Shown here: in pieces, positions 21,460 through 30,131 of the stretch
Layout: the number at the start of each line of letters is the position of its first letter
How positions within the stretch are numbered: position 1 is the stretch's first letter
From: a virus
Reading direction: 5' to 3' (one strand)
Length of the DNA stretch: 64,000 nucleotides
Virus record (IMG/VR): IMGVR_UViG_3300037628_000218
Location: 1-64,000 of that record
Made by a program: the position numbers and the translations under genes
The notes under the pieces: model-generated
Databases searched by the model: none
What the model was told of the DNA's origin: nothing
What the model saw: only the letters and a program-made list of their open reading frames with translations

Positions 21460-23850
21460 TCAATGACACTCACTGTAATCTGACCCTACCTTTGCCGTAG
21501 ACCTCCAATCAAGGGTTAGTCCTAGGGTCTTAGCAGCCTCTACATACATCTGTGAGATCACAGCCTTAGCCTCATCTAACTCATCGTTAGGCACAGAGAA
21601 TAAGCACTCATCGTGGATAGACATTATTTGCTGGGTCTTCAGCCCTAGTCTTCGTATCTCCCTATTAACCCAGATAATTGCCACTTTCTGTATAACAGCT
21701 TCAGACCCTAACGCTGTGTAGTTAATTATCTTATGCTTGGAGTTAGCCCAGATATGATAACCACCTAGCACACTTATATAGGAACCCTTAGCCCGTTTCT
21801 GCGCTTTCCATAGTGCTTCCTTCTCTTTCAATAGTAAGTCTAATCCTAGTCCGTTCAAGAACGCATCCTTAATTTGCTGTGCCTCACTTTCAGACACACC
21901 TAGTATCAATGCTAGCTTCTTAGCTGAACAGCCATAGATAGTACCAAAACTGGCAGCCTTACCTTTCTTTCTACCAGAGTCTATTCTAGCTCGTAGTTCT
22001 CCATGATCTTGAATCTCCCTGCATAAGTCCACATCCTCCTGGGTGTTAAGTTTGAATAGAATACTGTTAACCGTATGTGCATCTTTACCCACATAAGTTC
22101 CATCTTCCTCTTCCTCCTTGCCATCAACAGCCGCAATATACAATGAGTTGCTGGTAAAGTCAGCTAGTACTCGGTGGTGACAATTTGGTTGATCTATCCC
22201 TACTAGAACAGAACCTTTGGGGGCTACTACAATCTTCCTGATCTTCTCTCCATATAGTGCTTGAGCACCAGGAGCGTTCACAAAGTTATGGTGCGATGCC
22301 CTACCCGCCGTTGTTCCGTAAGTTATAATGCCACAAGTTATCTTCCCATCTTCACGTATGTTATTGAGCAAACCCTTATCAGCTTTAGTTGGGTTTTCAA
22401 TAAACTTACGCCGATGTGAATATGTATTATACTCCTTGATCTTCTGTCCAAGCCCTTCAGGTAACCATTGAAAAGAATCTTCAGTAATTTTTGGAGTAGA
22501 CGGTATTAGCCCTCCCCCTTTATAACTCTCTTTAAGTTGTTTACCCTGAATAGGTTTATCAGGCCAGTACACTGTACCTCCTTTTTCTGCCCTTGCAAGA
22601 CCTCCTTCTGCATCCTTTTTATAAGTCCATTCGTCAGTCTGCCACCCTAATGTTACGAGAAGCATCTTAACTTTCTCATGTTGTGACATACGAGATTCTT
22701 CAAACTCAACTTTAGTGTACGCGCCTACTACTTCAGTAGCTCCTTCAAGCTCCTTTCCGAAATGGTTCTTTGTAAACCTATCATACTCGGAAGATACAAC
22801 TTCAATCCAAGGGTATTTAATCCCTTTAACTAGCGGGTAGCTCTCCTTGGCCCACTCACGTGCCTCCTTAACCTTTGGGAAGTCGTGACCTCTAACCTCT
22901 TCTCCGTCGATGACAACTGAGTACATCTTCTGCTTAGTGAGTTTAAAGACTCTCATAGTAGGTCTGTACATCAGCTTCTCTTCTGTCTGGTAGCTTTCAC
23001 CATTACGGACTTTCCATAGTACCTTCTTAGGAGGGATAACCCTAGCTCCTAATAGAGTAGCAACATTGTGTACTGACTCCCTAACCGACTTCACATTAAT
23101 TGAGGGAGGAAGCATAGGTTCGATCTCTACTCTTAGTCCTTCAAGGAGCTTATCAAGCTCTACACAGCACTCTCGCATGTGAGGTGCATCTACTAAGGCT
23201 CCGTTAAGCTCTTGGATAGTACACCAGTATCTGTACTCATTCTCGGTAGCTAGGGCTTGGTCGAAGTTAATTTGATTGCAATTATCTTGTAGCCACTGTT
23301 TTTCTATGTCAAGCTGTTTAGCTACTGCTACGTTAATCTTTACATCTTCAATACACCTGTTTAGCTTTAGTGCATCAATATAAGACCAGTCTTGTATCTC
23401 TGGCTTACGAATGCCTAACCTTGCCCCCCAGCTATTCAAATTGTGAATCCCCTTGTAACCCTTTACTGGCTTACGATCATACCAAAGAACTTGGGACATT
23501 AACATTGTGTCCCGCATTAAAGGGTAGTCATACCGTATTTTAAAATTAGGGAAAAACATTTTAAGGAGAAAAAGATCAAATCCAATCATATTATGGGCTG
23601 TTAACCCACGGGCCTTACTTAAAAACTTAGCACCTTCCTCCAAGGTTCCGCTTCTAGGTGGAATAGTAAACTCAACTCCTACTTCATCTCCTCCAACTAC
23701 GTTGTCAAATTCGGGGTAGTCATGGAATAGAAACCCCTCTCCAGTTTCAAAGTCCTCACAGTAGATACACCACATCTTAGTAACATTGTGCAGAAGACCA
23801 TTGGCCTCACAATCAAATACCAAGATCCTTTCTGAGCTATCTAATATCAT
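21460..23850 (-). CDS. family A DNA polymerase with 3'-5' exonuclease domain
   Basis: 796 residues. Exonuclease: FDCEANGLL (7-18, Exo I), AHNMIGFDLFLL (Exo II) and a later Tyr/Asp motif. Polymerase motif A is LVGIDQPNCHHRVLADF (about 552-570); motif B is RKKGKAASFGTIYG with Arg, Lys, Phe and Tyr in the usual spacing; motif C is MSIHDECLF. In motif A the usual Glu of SxxELR, which gates ribonucleotides, is replaced by His (NCHHR). Phe in motif B predicts normal discrimination against dideoxy forms. Role: phage genome replication. Confidence 0.95.
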   Translation of the reverse strand: MILDSSERILVFDCEANGLLHNVTKMWCIYCEDFETGEGFLFHDYPEFDNVVGGDEVGVEFTIPPRSGTLEEGAKFLSKARGLTAHNMIGFDLFLLKMFFPNFKIRYDYPLMRDTMLMSQVLWYDRKPVKGYKGIHNLNSWGARLGIRKPEIQDWSYIDALKLNRCIEDVKINVAVAKQLDIEKQWLQDNCNQINFDQALATENEYRYWCTIQELNGALVDAPHMRECCVELDKLLEGLRVEIEPMLPPSINVKSVRESVHNVATLLGARVIPPKKVLWKVRNGESYQTEEKLMYRPTMRVFKLTKQKMYSVVIDGEEVRGHDFPKVKEAREWAKESYPLVKGIKYPWIEVVSSEYDRFTKNHFGKELEGATEVVGAYTKVEFEESRMSQHEKVKMLLVTLGWQTDEWTYKKDAEGGLARAEKGGTVYWPDKPIQGKQLKESYKGGGLIPSTPKITEDSFQWLPEGLGQKIKEYNTYSHRRKFIENPTKADKGLLNNIREDGKITCGIITYGTTAGRASHHNFVNAPGAQALYGEKIRKIVVAPKGSVLVGIDQPNCHHRVLADFTSNSLYIAAVDGKEEEEDGTYVGKDAHTVNSILFKLNTQEDVDLCREIQDHGELRARIDSGRKKGKAASFGTIYGCSAKKLALILGVSESEAQQIKDAFLNGLGLDLLLKEKEALWKAQKRAKGSYISVLGGYHIWANSKHKIINYTALGSEAVIQKVAIIWVNREIRRLGLKTQQIMSIHDECLFSVPNDELDEAKAVISQMYVEAAKTLGLTLDWRSTAKVGSDYSECH

Positions 23851-23873
23851 TCATTATTTCCTCCTATTTAAAC

Positions 23874-24137
23874 TTAAAATGGTATGTCATCCTCCCAAGA
23901 ACTTGGGATTATAACGTCAATATCTGGAGGTAAATACCAACTTGTGAACTCTCCTGCCTGTTTCATCTCATGGGTGATAACAATCCAATCGTTTATAACT
24001 ATTAGTTTCCCTCCCTCTCCCAAGGTAAATGTTTCTTCATCCACGATATAAAGATTCCAGTGACCGTTGATAACCCAGTAATGGTCTCCACCGTAATAGG
24101 AACAACAAAGGATAGCAGTTTTACTAAATATAAACAT
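23874..24137 (-). CDS. unknown protein (87 aa)
   Basis: Beta-rich, acidic at the end (DIDVIIPSSWEDDIPF), no motif recognised. It lies 24 bp before the polymerase gene. Confidence 0.5.
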   Translation of the reverse strand: MFIFSKTAILCCSYYGGDHYWVINGHWNLYIVDEETFTLGEGGKLIVINDWIVITHEMKQAGEFTSWYLPPDIDVIIPSSWEDDIPF

Positions 24138-24146
24138 TCTAGCCTC

Positions 24147-24338
24147 CTACCAAACTTCTTCACACCATCTCTTAGGTTGCGTCTCAGTCCAAGCGTTATA
24201 CTTTAACACAGTAGTTTCGTAGTCTAAATTAGGTAAGGGTATAAATGCCGCCGTGTCTACACCGAAAGTGTCTAGCCCGCAGCTTTCACAGTACACAGAG
24301 CAATTACTAACGTTTATATCTCTTGAGTGGCTCAACAC
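24147..24338 (-). CDS. Lar-like zinc protein, apparently truncated start (63 aa)
   Basis: CSVYCESCGLDTF then ETTVLKYNAWTE matches the second half of Lar-type restriction-alleviation proteins (CxxCG...A(I/V)xxWNxR). The same frame continues upstream to 24369 as FNNCPRCNSSQVV, which supplies the missing first Cys pair, but no ATG, GTG or TTG lies there although a GAAGGAGAG site does. The GTG at 24338 omits that pair. A lost start codon or non-standard initiation is likely. Confidence 0.5.
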   Translation of the reverse strand: MLSHSRDINVSNCSVYCESCGLDTFGVDTAAFIPLPNLDYETTVLKYNAWTETQPKRWCEEVW

Positions 24339-24395
24339 TACTTGCGAACTGTTACAACGAGGGCAATTATTAAACTCTCCTTCAAAGGCTTGCCC

Positions 24396-24647
24396 CTATA
24401 GTTCGCCCTCATGTACCTTTATCAAGGTAGCAGCTAGGCTAATTATATCCTCCAAAGGTACACCGAGTAGCGCGAGGCTTAGTTCCTCACCGTATTTTAA
24501 GTGTAGGGTAGCACACTTCTTTCCCTCTCTATCTGGGTATAGATTGAGAATTAAAGACTCCTCAAGTTCCTCTGAAGTTTCCATAGTAATATTGTGTGTA
24601 TAATTGCCACCCACACCACCTAGCTTTGTTACTTTAATATTGGTCAT
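24396..24647 (-). CDS. unknown protein (83 aa)
   Basis: Starts MTNIKVTKLGGVGGNYTHNI; strand-rich N-terminus then helix. Overlaps the previous gene by 14 bp. Not recognised. Confidence 0.5.
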   Translation of the reverse strand: MTNIKVTKLGGVGGNYTHNITMETSEELEESLILNLYPDREGKKCATLHLKYGEELSLALLGVPLEDIISLAATLIKVHEGEL

Positions 24648-24852
24648 TTTTTACCTCCACCTGGTCAGCTATCTTTATAAAAGGGTTCCTTGGCGCTAAA
24701 GGATTATATGCAAGGTGTTCCAAAATAGTGCGAGTTTTTCCCGTATTTAAAAATACCATATCTAGAACTTCCTCAAGAGAGTGTTCAGAGTTTTTTAATA
24801 CTTTTTCAAACAACTTAGTTGATCTGTCTATATCTGTGTCGGCTTCTGTCAT
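24634..24852 (-). CDS. unknown acidic protein behind an A10G9 tract (72 aa)
   Basis: ATG at 24852, 6 bases after a homopolymer of ten A then nine G (24859-24877) that serves as ribosome-binding site. Helical; EVLDMVFLNTGKTRTILEHL in the middle. An upstream in-frame ATG at 24894 would require translating the tract. Confidence 0.5.
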   Translation of the reverse strand: MTEADTDIDRSTKLFEKVLKNSEHSLEEVLDMVFLNTGKTRTILEHLAYNPLAPRNPFIKIADQVEVKNDQY

Positions 24853-24858
24853 ACTAAA

Positions 24859-24877
24859 CCCCCCCCCTTTTTTTTTT
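24859..24877 (-). repeat. A10-G9 homopolymer in a ribosome-binding site
   Basis: On the minus strand ten A and nine G in succession, ending 6 bases before an ATG. Slippage would change Shine-Dalgarno strength and spacing, and would shift the frame of any longer upstream start. Confidence 0.85.
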
Positions 24878-24890
24878 ATACCTTTCCAAA

Positions 24891-25112
24891 TCATTTAAAC
24901 TTCCTCTTCAAATCGACAGCTCGATAAGTCCTTGTCCACGGTGATTTAAACAGGTCATCCCGATTACTACAAGTTAGCCCAGCACTACCGTAGCATTCCA
25001 CCAACCTAGCCTCCCTAGTTTTCGGTAAAACTCTTTTAACCCGTAGCTGAAGGTAACTTTTGCTCTTCAACTCAACATCTAAACCCTCGTGTAAATCTGA
25101 AGCTCTCATCAT
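24891..25112 (-). CDS. unknown basic protein (73 aa)
   Basis: Basic, strand-rich; begins with two ATG codons 4 bases after GGGGAGG. The start is not certain between them. Not recognised. Confidence 0.5.
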   Translation of the reverse strand: MMRASDLHEGLDVELKSKSYLQLRVKRVLPKTREARLVECYGSAGLTCSNRDDLFKSPWTRTYRAVDLKRKFK

Positions 25113-25354
25113 TCCTCCCCATCGTCATCAAAAGCGCGGTGGAAATGTGCTTTAAACCAAGACCCCATATTCTCAGGGTGAGGGTCGTACATTTCCGCTA
25201 AATAGTCTGCAAAGAATGCTATAGTTGTTATGTAAAAGCAGACATTCATTGGTATTAAACCGATAAAGCTAGCTGCTGTGCATACTACAACTATAGCAGA
25301 TACAGTGTGATAAAAGGTAGCTCTAACTCTATGCCTACCGAATATTGAATCCAT
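25109..25354 (-). CDS. small two-pass membrane protein (81 aa)
   Basis: Hydrophobic segments at about 14-35 (FYHTVSAIVVVCTAASFIG) and 38-55, then an acidic cytoplasmic-type tail (FDDDGEE). Strong TAGGAGG start. Function unknown. Confidence 0.55.
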   Translation of the reverse strand: MDSIFGRHRVRATFYHTVSAIVVVCTAASFIGLIPMNVCFYITTIAFFADYLAEMYDPHPENMGSWFKAHFHRAFDDDGEE

Positions 25355-25355
25355 A

Positions 25356-25415
25356 CTACCTCCTATAAAATTGGTCGGGGGCTACCACCTTTACTACCCC
25401 GTCTTGCGAGTCCAT
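25356..25415 (-). CDS. possible 19-residue peptide
   Basis: ATG at 25413-25415 with GAAGGGAGCG upstream; product MDSQDGVVKVVAPDQFYRR. Its stop lies within the ribosome-binding site of the next gene (AGGAGGTAG). Too short to judge by content. Confidence 0.3.
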   Translation of the reverse strand: MDSQDGVVKVVAPDQFYRR

Positions 25416-25503
25416 ACACTCGCTCCCTTCGTCCACCTAGGGTTACAGCCCCTTAACGACACTCTCTACTTCTGTAAAGCTTCGAGCCATGTTACCACAT
25501 AAT

Positions 25504-25720
25504 TTATGGCTTCTTTTTTGTAAGCTCTTGTCCCAGAATAATAAGAGCCATAATTGAAATACACACTAAACTTACAGCAGCAAGCCCCCAGAGAGGCGAA
25601 AGAACGTACCACCAAGACCAACTAATAACCCCCTGTAAGTTTAAGAGCTATAAACAAAATACCGAGCAAACCTAAAAAACCAACACCGCTGGAACTTGAA
25701 CTTGAACTTGAACTACTCAT
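25504..25720 (-). CDS. small membrane protein split by a frameshift at a G5 run
   Basis: ATG at 25718-25720 with AAGGAGATT upstream. Frame 0 gives 32 residues: ten serines, then GVGFLGLLGILFIALKLTGG and a stop at 25622-25624. A +1 shift at the five-G run (about 25629-25633) continues TGVISWSWWYVLSPLWG... with a second membrane segment to the stop at 25504. Together they read like the poly-Ser two-pass membrane proteins common in marine phages. Either a real frameshift mutation, a recoding site or a sequencing slip in the G run. Confidence 0.6.
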
Positions 25721-25824
25721 ATAGAATCTCCTTAAAATAGGAATTAATTAAAAACCCTAGAAAAGGTTACGAGAGTTACCCGCTTCCTTCCTAGGTGTAA
25801 TGTGATTTTTCAACTTGAAGTGAC

Positions 25825-25853
25825 AGTATATATAAGGATCTACTTGCTGTCAA
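25825..25853 (-). promoter_or_regulatory. strong sigma70-type promoter
   Basis: Minus strand: TTGACA (25848-25853), 17 bp, TATACT (25825-25830). Drives the poly-Ser membrane gene and probably the run down to the polymerase. The leader of about 95 bases to the ATG shows nothing else clear. Confidence 0.8.
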
Positions 25854-25887
25854 CTACTTTTACCTATTTAACTCTAAATATTACAGA

Positions 25888-26313
25888 TTAGGTTATCTTA
25901 GTAAAGGTATAAGTAGTTACCATTTCCTGCTTTTCTTCACAGTTAACCTCAAAAGCTTCGTCCATCCAATCCATTGCTGAAGGCTCACCATGCTTTCCAC
26001 CTCCGCTCCAATATACCCAGCTAACATACGTGCCATCACTTAGTTTTCTTGCTACCTGTTCGGATTCGTAATGCCTGCTATACCCTTTACAACTAAGGCT
26101 TGTTGCTCGGCCTCCCTCTCTAAAATATTCCTCTTCATCAATGATTTCAATCTCTGAAAACACACCATTGTAATCTTTTGCTAGCTTGTAAGCAGCATCA
26201 ATTCCTTCAGCAGTGCTAAAATCTAGGTAGTCAGGAGTACCCAACTGCTCTTCTGTTAGTACAGCTAGTAAAATGTGTCGTTTTATTCTCTGCTCAGCGG
26301 TTATAGTGTTCAT
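25888..26313 (-). CDS. unknown protein (141 aa)
   Basis: Mixed alpha/beta, ending in strands (KQEMVTTYTFTKIT). Contains SWVYWSGGGKHGEP. Not recognised. The last gene before the promoter at 25825. Confidence 0.5.
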   Translation of the reverse strand: MNTITAEQRIKRHILLAVLTEEQLGTPDYLDFSTAEGIDAAYKLAKDYNGVFSEIEIIDEEEYFREGGRATSLSCKGYSRHYESEQVARKLSDGTYVSWVYWSGGGKHGEPSAMDWMDEAFEVNCEEKQEMVTTYTFTKIT

Positions 26314-26330
26314 AAATTTATTCCTCTTAG

Positions 26331-26552
26331 TTAGTTAAAGTTGGTTAGCAGATTAGTAACACTGCTTGCATCGAAAGTTTGGGGCAGCTTAACCATATAG
26401 TCTTTAAATGTGCCTGACGCAGCAATATAAAACTCCACACCATCCACAGACGCATTATAGCTAGCCCCATCATCTACCGCCTCACAGTCCACTTTATGTT
26501 TATCTAGCAGCTCTGCAAACTCTAGTAAAAACTGCCTCATTTCTGGAACCAT
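26331..26552 (-). CDS. unknown small protein (73 aa)
   Basis: Start at 26552 (MVPEMRQFLLEF) chosen because TAAGGAGAT precedes it; the open frame to 26633 has none. N-terminal helix then strands. Not recognised. Confidence 0.5.
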   Translation of the reverse strand: MVPEMRQFLLEFAELLDKHKVDCEAVDDGASYNASVDGVEFYIAASGTFKDYMVKLPQTFDASSVTNLLTNFN

Positions 26553-26562
26553 AGTAATCTCC

Positions 26563-26907
26563 TTACTTTGTGTTGTAACATCTATCTGGTACTTTATAGT
26601 CATATTGTAGCTCCCCACCCCGCATTGAAACACCTACACGGTAGTTGGTATTTTCACAAGAGTTATCCTTGACATAATACCAAACAGAACCACCATGTTT
26701 GCCTATCCGTCCACGAGTAGCTTCATCTTTACGTATAATTGTCCATCCTCGCTCTGGTAGTTCACGGATTGCTAGTCTTTGAATATCATCTATATTACCT
26801 GACGTACCCACCACTAGGTATAATAACGATAAAATGAAGGCTAACGTAATTACTATCCCCATAATAGGTTCAATAATATCATCAAGTAGGTCTTCGAAGT
26901 CTCGCAT
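26563..26907 (-). CDS. membrane-anchored unknown protein (114 aa)
   Basis: One membrane segment at about 13-34 (IMGIVITLAFILSLLYLVVG), then a soluble strand-rich domain with two Cys (CENTNYRVGV and DRCYNTK), likely outside the cytoplasm. First gene behind the middle promoter at 26940-26968. Confidence 0.6.
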   Translation of the reverse strand: MRDFEDLLDDIIEPIMGIVITLAFILSLLYLVVGTSGNIDDIQRLAIRELPERGWTIIRKDEATRGRIGKHGGSVWYYVKDNSCENTNYRVGVSMRGGELQYDYKVPDRCYNTK

Positions 26908-26939
26908 ATCCTGTTCTCCTCTTAAGTTAAGTTGAGAGT

Positions 26940-26968
26940 ATCTTACTTAATTTCAGATACCCTGTCAA
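26940..26968 (-). promoter_or_regulatory. middle-type promoter with inverted repeat over the -10
   Basis: Minus strand: TTGACA (26963-26968), 17 bp, TAAGAT (26940-26945). GTATCT and AGATAC, 11 bp apart, form a dyad spanning spacer and -10. Copies at 33488 and 34175. Confidence 0.8.
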
Positions 26969-26975
26969 CAACTTC

Positions 26976-28886
26976 CTACCACTGATCTACCTTTCCTTTC
27001 GTATCAGCTCCGAAAGAGTTCAGAGGGACATCTTTACCTGACTCCCCGTCCTCTTCATTATCTAAGATTTCCTCAGGGCTTCTCCCCAGCTCCATCCTAC
27101 CGTTGTCACCATTGTAATATATGTAACCTGCTTTGCCAGTGTTCTTACCGTGTCTGCGACACTTAGACATCTTGATAGTAGTAGTGTTACGCACAGTATT
27201 GTTGTCATGCACCTTGTTACGGGTAAAGATCAGGTTCGTATTCGCAGTCTGGAACCATGCGCTAGTTCCCCGTATATCCTCCTCAGCAAGATCAGCCCCC
27301 TCCGAGTTAGCTTTATTTGTATTAGAGTTTTTCCGTACATGGTGAACATTAACCCACGCGATATTATTACGTTTAACCCTTTTAACGATCTCGCTAGCCA
27401 TTTCATCTTCATCAGTGTCACTTCCACTAAAAGCAAGAGTAACAGGATCAACTATAATTATCTTACAATCTAACCCGTTGACAAGGAAGTCTATCTTTTC
27501 CAAGAGTTCTTCACCAGTACATGCACCTTGATGATCAAGGAACTGGACTCTCTCAGAGTCATCTTCCTCAGCTTGTAGTTCTCCTGGCTGCAAATGTATA
27601 AGTTCTTTGAATGCGGTATGCTCGCTCTCCAAGTCCCTTTGGTCATACGGAATCTCATTTAACTGTGTACTCATATGGATTGAAAGGAAACCTTCGATAA
27701 ACTCATCTATGGTTTCTTCCAAGGAGATCACCCCAATCTTGTAGCTAGTTGTCTCTAACGCAGAGTAAATCATTTCCTTAACTATCCCGCTCTTACCTGT
27801 GCTACTAGCCGCAATAATATTAATAATTTCCCCTAGCGCGTACCCGCCATGAGTTCTTCCATTTAACTCACCAAAGCTGTCTGGGAAGCGTATAAGAGTC
27901 TCCTGACCACGTTTAGTGTATTGGCCCCACCCTTCAGATAAGCTCATGATACCAGCAGGAGAATACTTCTGAGCGTCCCATATAGCCCTCCAGAGGATAG
28001 CTGCTGCCTTCTTAGTACCAATCTGCTGTACCATACTAGAAGGGTCTTTATACCCCTTAGGAAGCCTTACAAGCCTTACCTTACCCACTGGGAGTAGCTT
28101 GCAAAGATCTTCCTCAAACTTCTCACCTGCCTTATCTTGATCTGCAATGATATAAATCTCACTAAAGCTTCCAAGGTATTTAAGATGAGGTTTAACCCAA
28201 GCAATGTTCTCACCAGAAGGGCAGGAGATAGAGGGATAGCCCCCTTCAAACTTGGTACTCATTTCTGTGAGCTTCCAAACAGTTAAGGCATCTTCCTCAC
28301 CACAGTTGATGATCACCCGTTTACCTCCTGCTGGGAAGAGCCACTGTCCAAACATAGCTATGCCTTTCTGCGTATCCCCTATACCCCCTGTGAAGTCTTT
28401 AAGAACCCCCATTTTACTTGGGTCTTTCTTTACTTGTTTATGCCAGCTTTGGAATCGCTTTCTGTTGCGGTAACCCTTATGCTCACCGTCCCTATAAGAG
28501 GGGTAGTAGATAGCCTCGATCTTAACTCCATCGCTAGCTGTCTCCATACGGCATCCATAGTGTTCATAGACATCAGCTCTAAGTCGTCTATCAGGGTTGT
28601 CTACGGGGATAAGATCGTCTCTGACGTATTCTAGCTTCTCCTGTTCTTCTTCCCAATTGATTTCTCGTTTCTTACTGCTGTCAACCATACTTGCTGTCTC
28701 TGGATCAAAGTCTTGAGCTGAGCCGTGACATGCGAAACATGAGTAAGAGTAGCTTCCATCTTCGTGCAGATAGAATGAACCTGCGTCTGAGGAGCCACAA
28801 GGGACTCCTTTTTTAATCTCTAAAGGACATGCACAATGACCCATAAAGATACCTTTCTCCTTCTGTTTAAAATTCTTCTTTGCCAT
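26976..28886 (-). CDS. primase-helicase (T7 gp4-like)
   Basis: 636 residues. Zinc-binding start with CACP, C at 26 and YSCFACHG (about 47-56). TOPRIM primase core has VIINCGEEDALTVW and YIIADQDKAGEKF (E and D-x-D). The RecA/DnaB-like helicase has Walker A AASSTGKSG (about 360), Walker B KIIIVDPVTLAF and a later HHVRKN sensor. It primes and unwinds DNA for the family A polymerase. The second zinc pair is close to the first methionine; no shorter helicase-only start was seen. Confidence 0.93.
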   Translation of the reverse strand: MAKKNFKQKEKGIFMGHCACPLEIKKGVPCGSSDAGSFYLHEDGSYSYSCFACHGSAQDFDPETASMVDSSKKREINWEEEQEKLEYVRDDLIPVDNPDRRLRADVYEHYGCRMETASDGVKIEAIYYPSYRDGEHKGYRNRKRFQSWHKQVKKDPSKMGVLKDFTGGIGDTQKGIAMFGQWLFPAGGKRVIINCGEEDALTVWKLTEMSTKFEGGYPSISCPSGENIAWVKPHLKYLGSFSEIYIIADQDKAGEKFEEDLCKLLPVGKVRLVRLPKGYKDPSSMVQQIGTKKAAAILWRAIWDAQKYSPAGIMSLSEGWGQYTKRGQETLIRFPDSFGELNGRTHGGYALGEIINIIAASSTGKSGIVKEMIYSALETTSYKIGVISLEETIDEFIEGFLSIHMSTQLNEIPYDQRDLESEHTAFKELIHLQPGELQAEEDDSERVQFLDHQGACTGEELLEKIDFLVNGLDCKIIIVDPVTLAFSGSDTDEDEMASEIVKRVKRNNIAWVNVHHVRKNSNTNKANSEGADLAEEDIRGTSAWFQTANTNLIFTRNKVHDNNTVRNTTTIKMSKCRRHGKNTGKAGYIYYNGDNGRMELGRSPEEILDNEEDGESGKDVPLNSFGADTKGKVDQW

Positions 28887-28892
28887 TAATTT

Positions 28893-29555
28893 CTACCCCT
28901 TATCATAAAAAGTTACTGCTACCTCTCCTACTCTTTGTAAGAAAGACTGTTCTGTACCATCATTGTTAATATCTATTGTATTTGTTACCACACCATCAGA
29001 GATAAACCTACGACTATCGCCATCAAAAGAACCACGCCCATGAATACGGATAAGCAAAATATTACCCATACCCAGTTGTCTGATTGTGGGGGGGATTTCA
29101 TCGTCGAAACCACAAGAATCATCAACAGCGCACTCACCGCTACTAAGCAGGCTAAGAGTGTTAGCACGAGCTGTACCAAGATACTCCCTACCGAACGTAG
29201 GTTTGCATATAACTTCTGAAACATAGATTAAAGCCTCTCGTACTGATAGTTTAACGTCTTGGTCGAGTAACCCAGGGTTGATGTTAGGTGTACCAATGAT
29301 AGGTGCTAATGCGTTGTAAGCCCTAGCAGATACGGCAAATACTTTTTTAGGTGTCTCTTTTGTCTCCCTATCGTTGTAGTGACTGTAAAACTCTGATTCA
29401 GTTAAACAAAAGAACTGCTGTGTTAACGTGAACAGGTGATCTTTGCAACGGCTATCAATGATAGGTACTGACATAACTTCCTTGATGTGAGCTACTGCTG
29501 CGTTCTTACCACATAGTCTTGGGCCATTTAGCAAGATTAGTTTGGGGGCTTCCAT
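28893..29555 (-). CDS. deoxynucleoside monophosphate kinase-like P-loop protein
   Basis: 220 residues. The N-terminal LILLNGPRLCGKNAA fits the phosphate loop of T4 gp1-like dNMP kinases, though the residue after GK is Asn rather than Ser/Thr. The size and the lid-like middle part (SARAYNALAP ... FGREYLGTARA) match that family. It would feed dNTP synthesis with dCMP deaminase and ribonucleotide reductase. A polynucleotide kinase role cannot be excluded. Confidence 0.6.
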   Translation of the reverse strand: MEAPKLILLNGPRLCGKNAAVAHIKEVMSVPIIDSRCKDHLFTLTQQFFCLTESEFYSHYNDRETKETPKKVFAVSARAYNALAPIIGTPNINPGLLDQDVKLSVREALIYVSEVICKPTFGREYLGTARANTLSLLSSGECAVDDSCGFDDEIPPTIRQLGMGNILLIRIHGRGSFDGDSRRFISDGVVTNTIDINNDGTEQSFLQRVGEVAVTFYDKG

Positions 29556-29583
29556 ACTTTACTCCTTTGATTAGTTTTGTAGA

Positions 29584-29811
29584 CTAAACATCTTCAGGTT
29601 GATCAAGGGTAAATTCCTCAAGTGCTCTATCTATACAAGCAATCCAATCGTCAAACCCCCTCATATGTTCCTTATGGGCTAAAATTGCCCTCTGTTTGCA
29701 CTGCCATATGTGCAGTTTTTGGGTCTCTACCATGTAAGGTGTAAGTCTCTTGCGCTCTTCAAACGGTAGATCATTCCATAGATGAGTAAAATCACTTGTT
29801 GGGTTTGACAT
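29584..29811 (-). CDS. unknown helical protein (75 aa)
   Basis: Helical, Trp-rich, with ERKRLTPYMVETQKLHIWQ. Not recognised. In the same transcript as the kinase-like gene. Confidence 0.5.
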   Translation of the reverse strand: MSNPTSDFTHLWNDLPFEERKRLTPYMVETQKLHIWQCKQRAILAHKEHMRGFDDWIACIDRALEEFTLDQPEDV

Positions 29812-29838
29812 TGTACCTCCTAAGGTTATTGTTAGGCT

Positions 29839-30129
29839 TCAAATGTAGTACCCGTGGCGTATATAACCTCTATCTTCTTCATTAAACTGCATGAATATAT
29901 CAAGGATAGCCCTCTCTACTGCCCATTGTGCCGCTTGCGTAATTGGTCTTTGTTTCGGTAGGCACTCTTCGTCTAACCATTTAATAGCACCGTCATTAAG
30001 GTTGCAATCGTCAATTAGTATGTGTAAGTTGCCTCCAACAGCGGCACCATCAAACTCGTAAAGAGCCTCACAAAGTATGCGGAAGTGTTCTCTTGCGGTT
30101 TCTATATCTAATTTCAGTATCTCAGTCAT
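29839..30129 (-). CDS. unknown acidic protein (96 aa)
   Basis: Helical, acidic; HILIDDCNLNDGAIKWLDEE in the middle. Not recognised. Confidence 0.5.
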   Translation of the reverse strand: MTEILKLDIETAREHFRILCEALYEFDGAAVGGNLHILIDDCNLNDGAIKWLDEECLPKQRPITQAAQWAVERAILDIFMQFNEEDRGYIRHGYYI

Positions 30130-30131
30130 AC

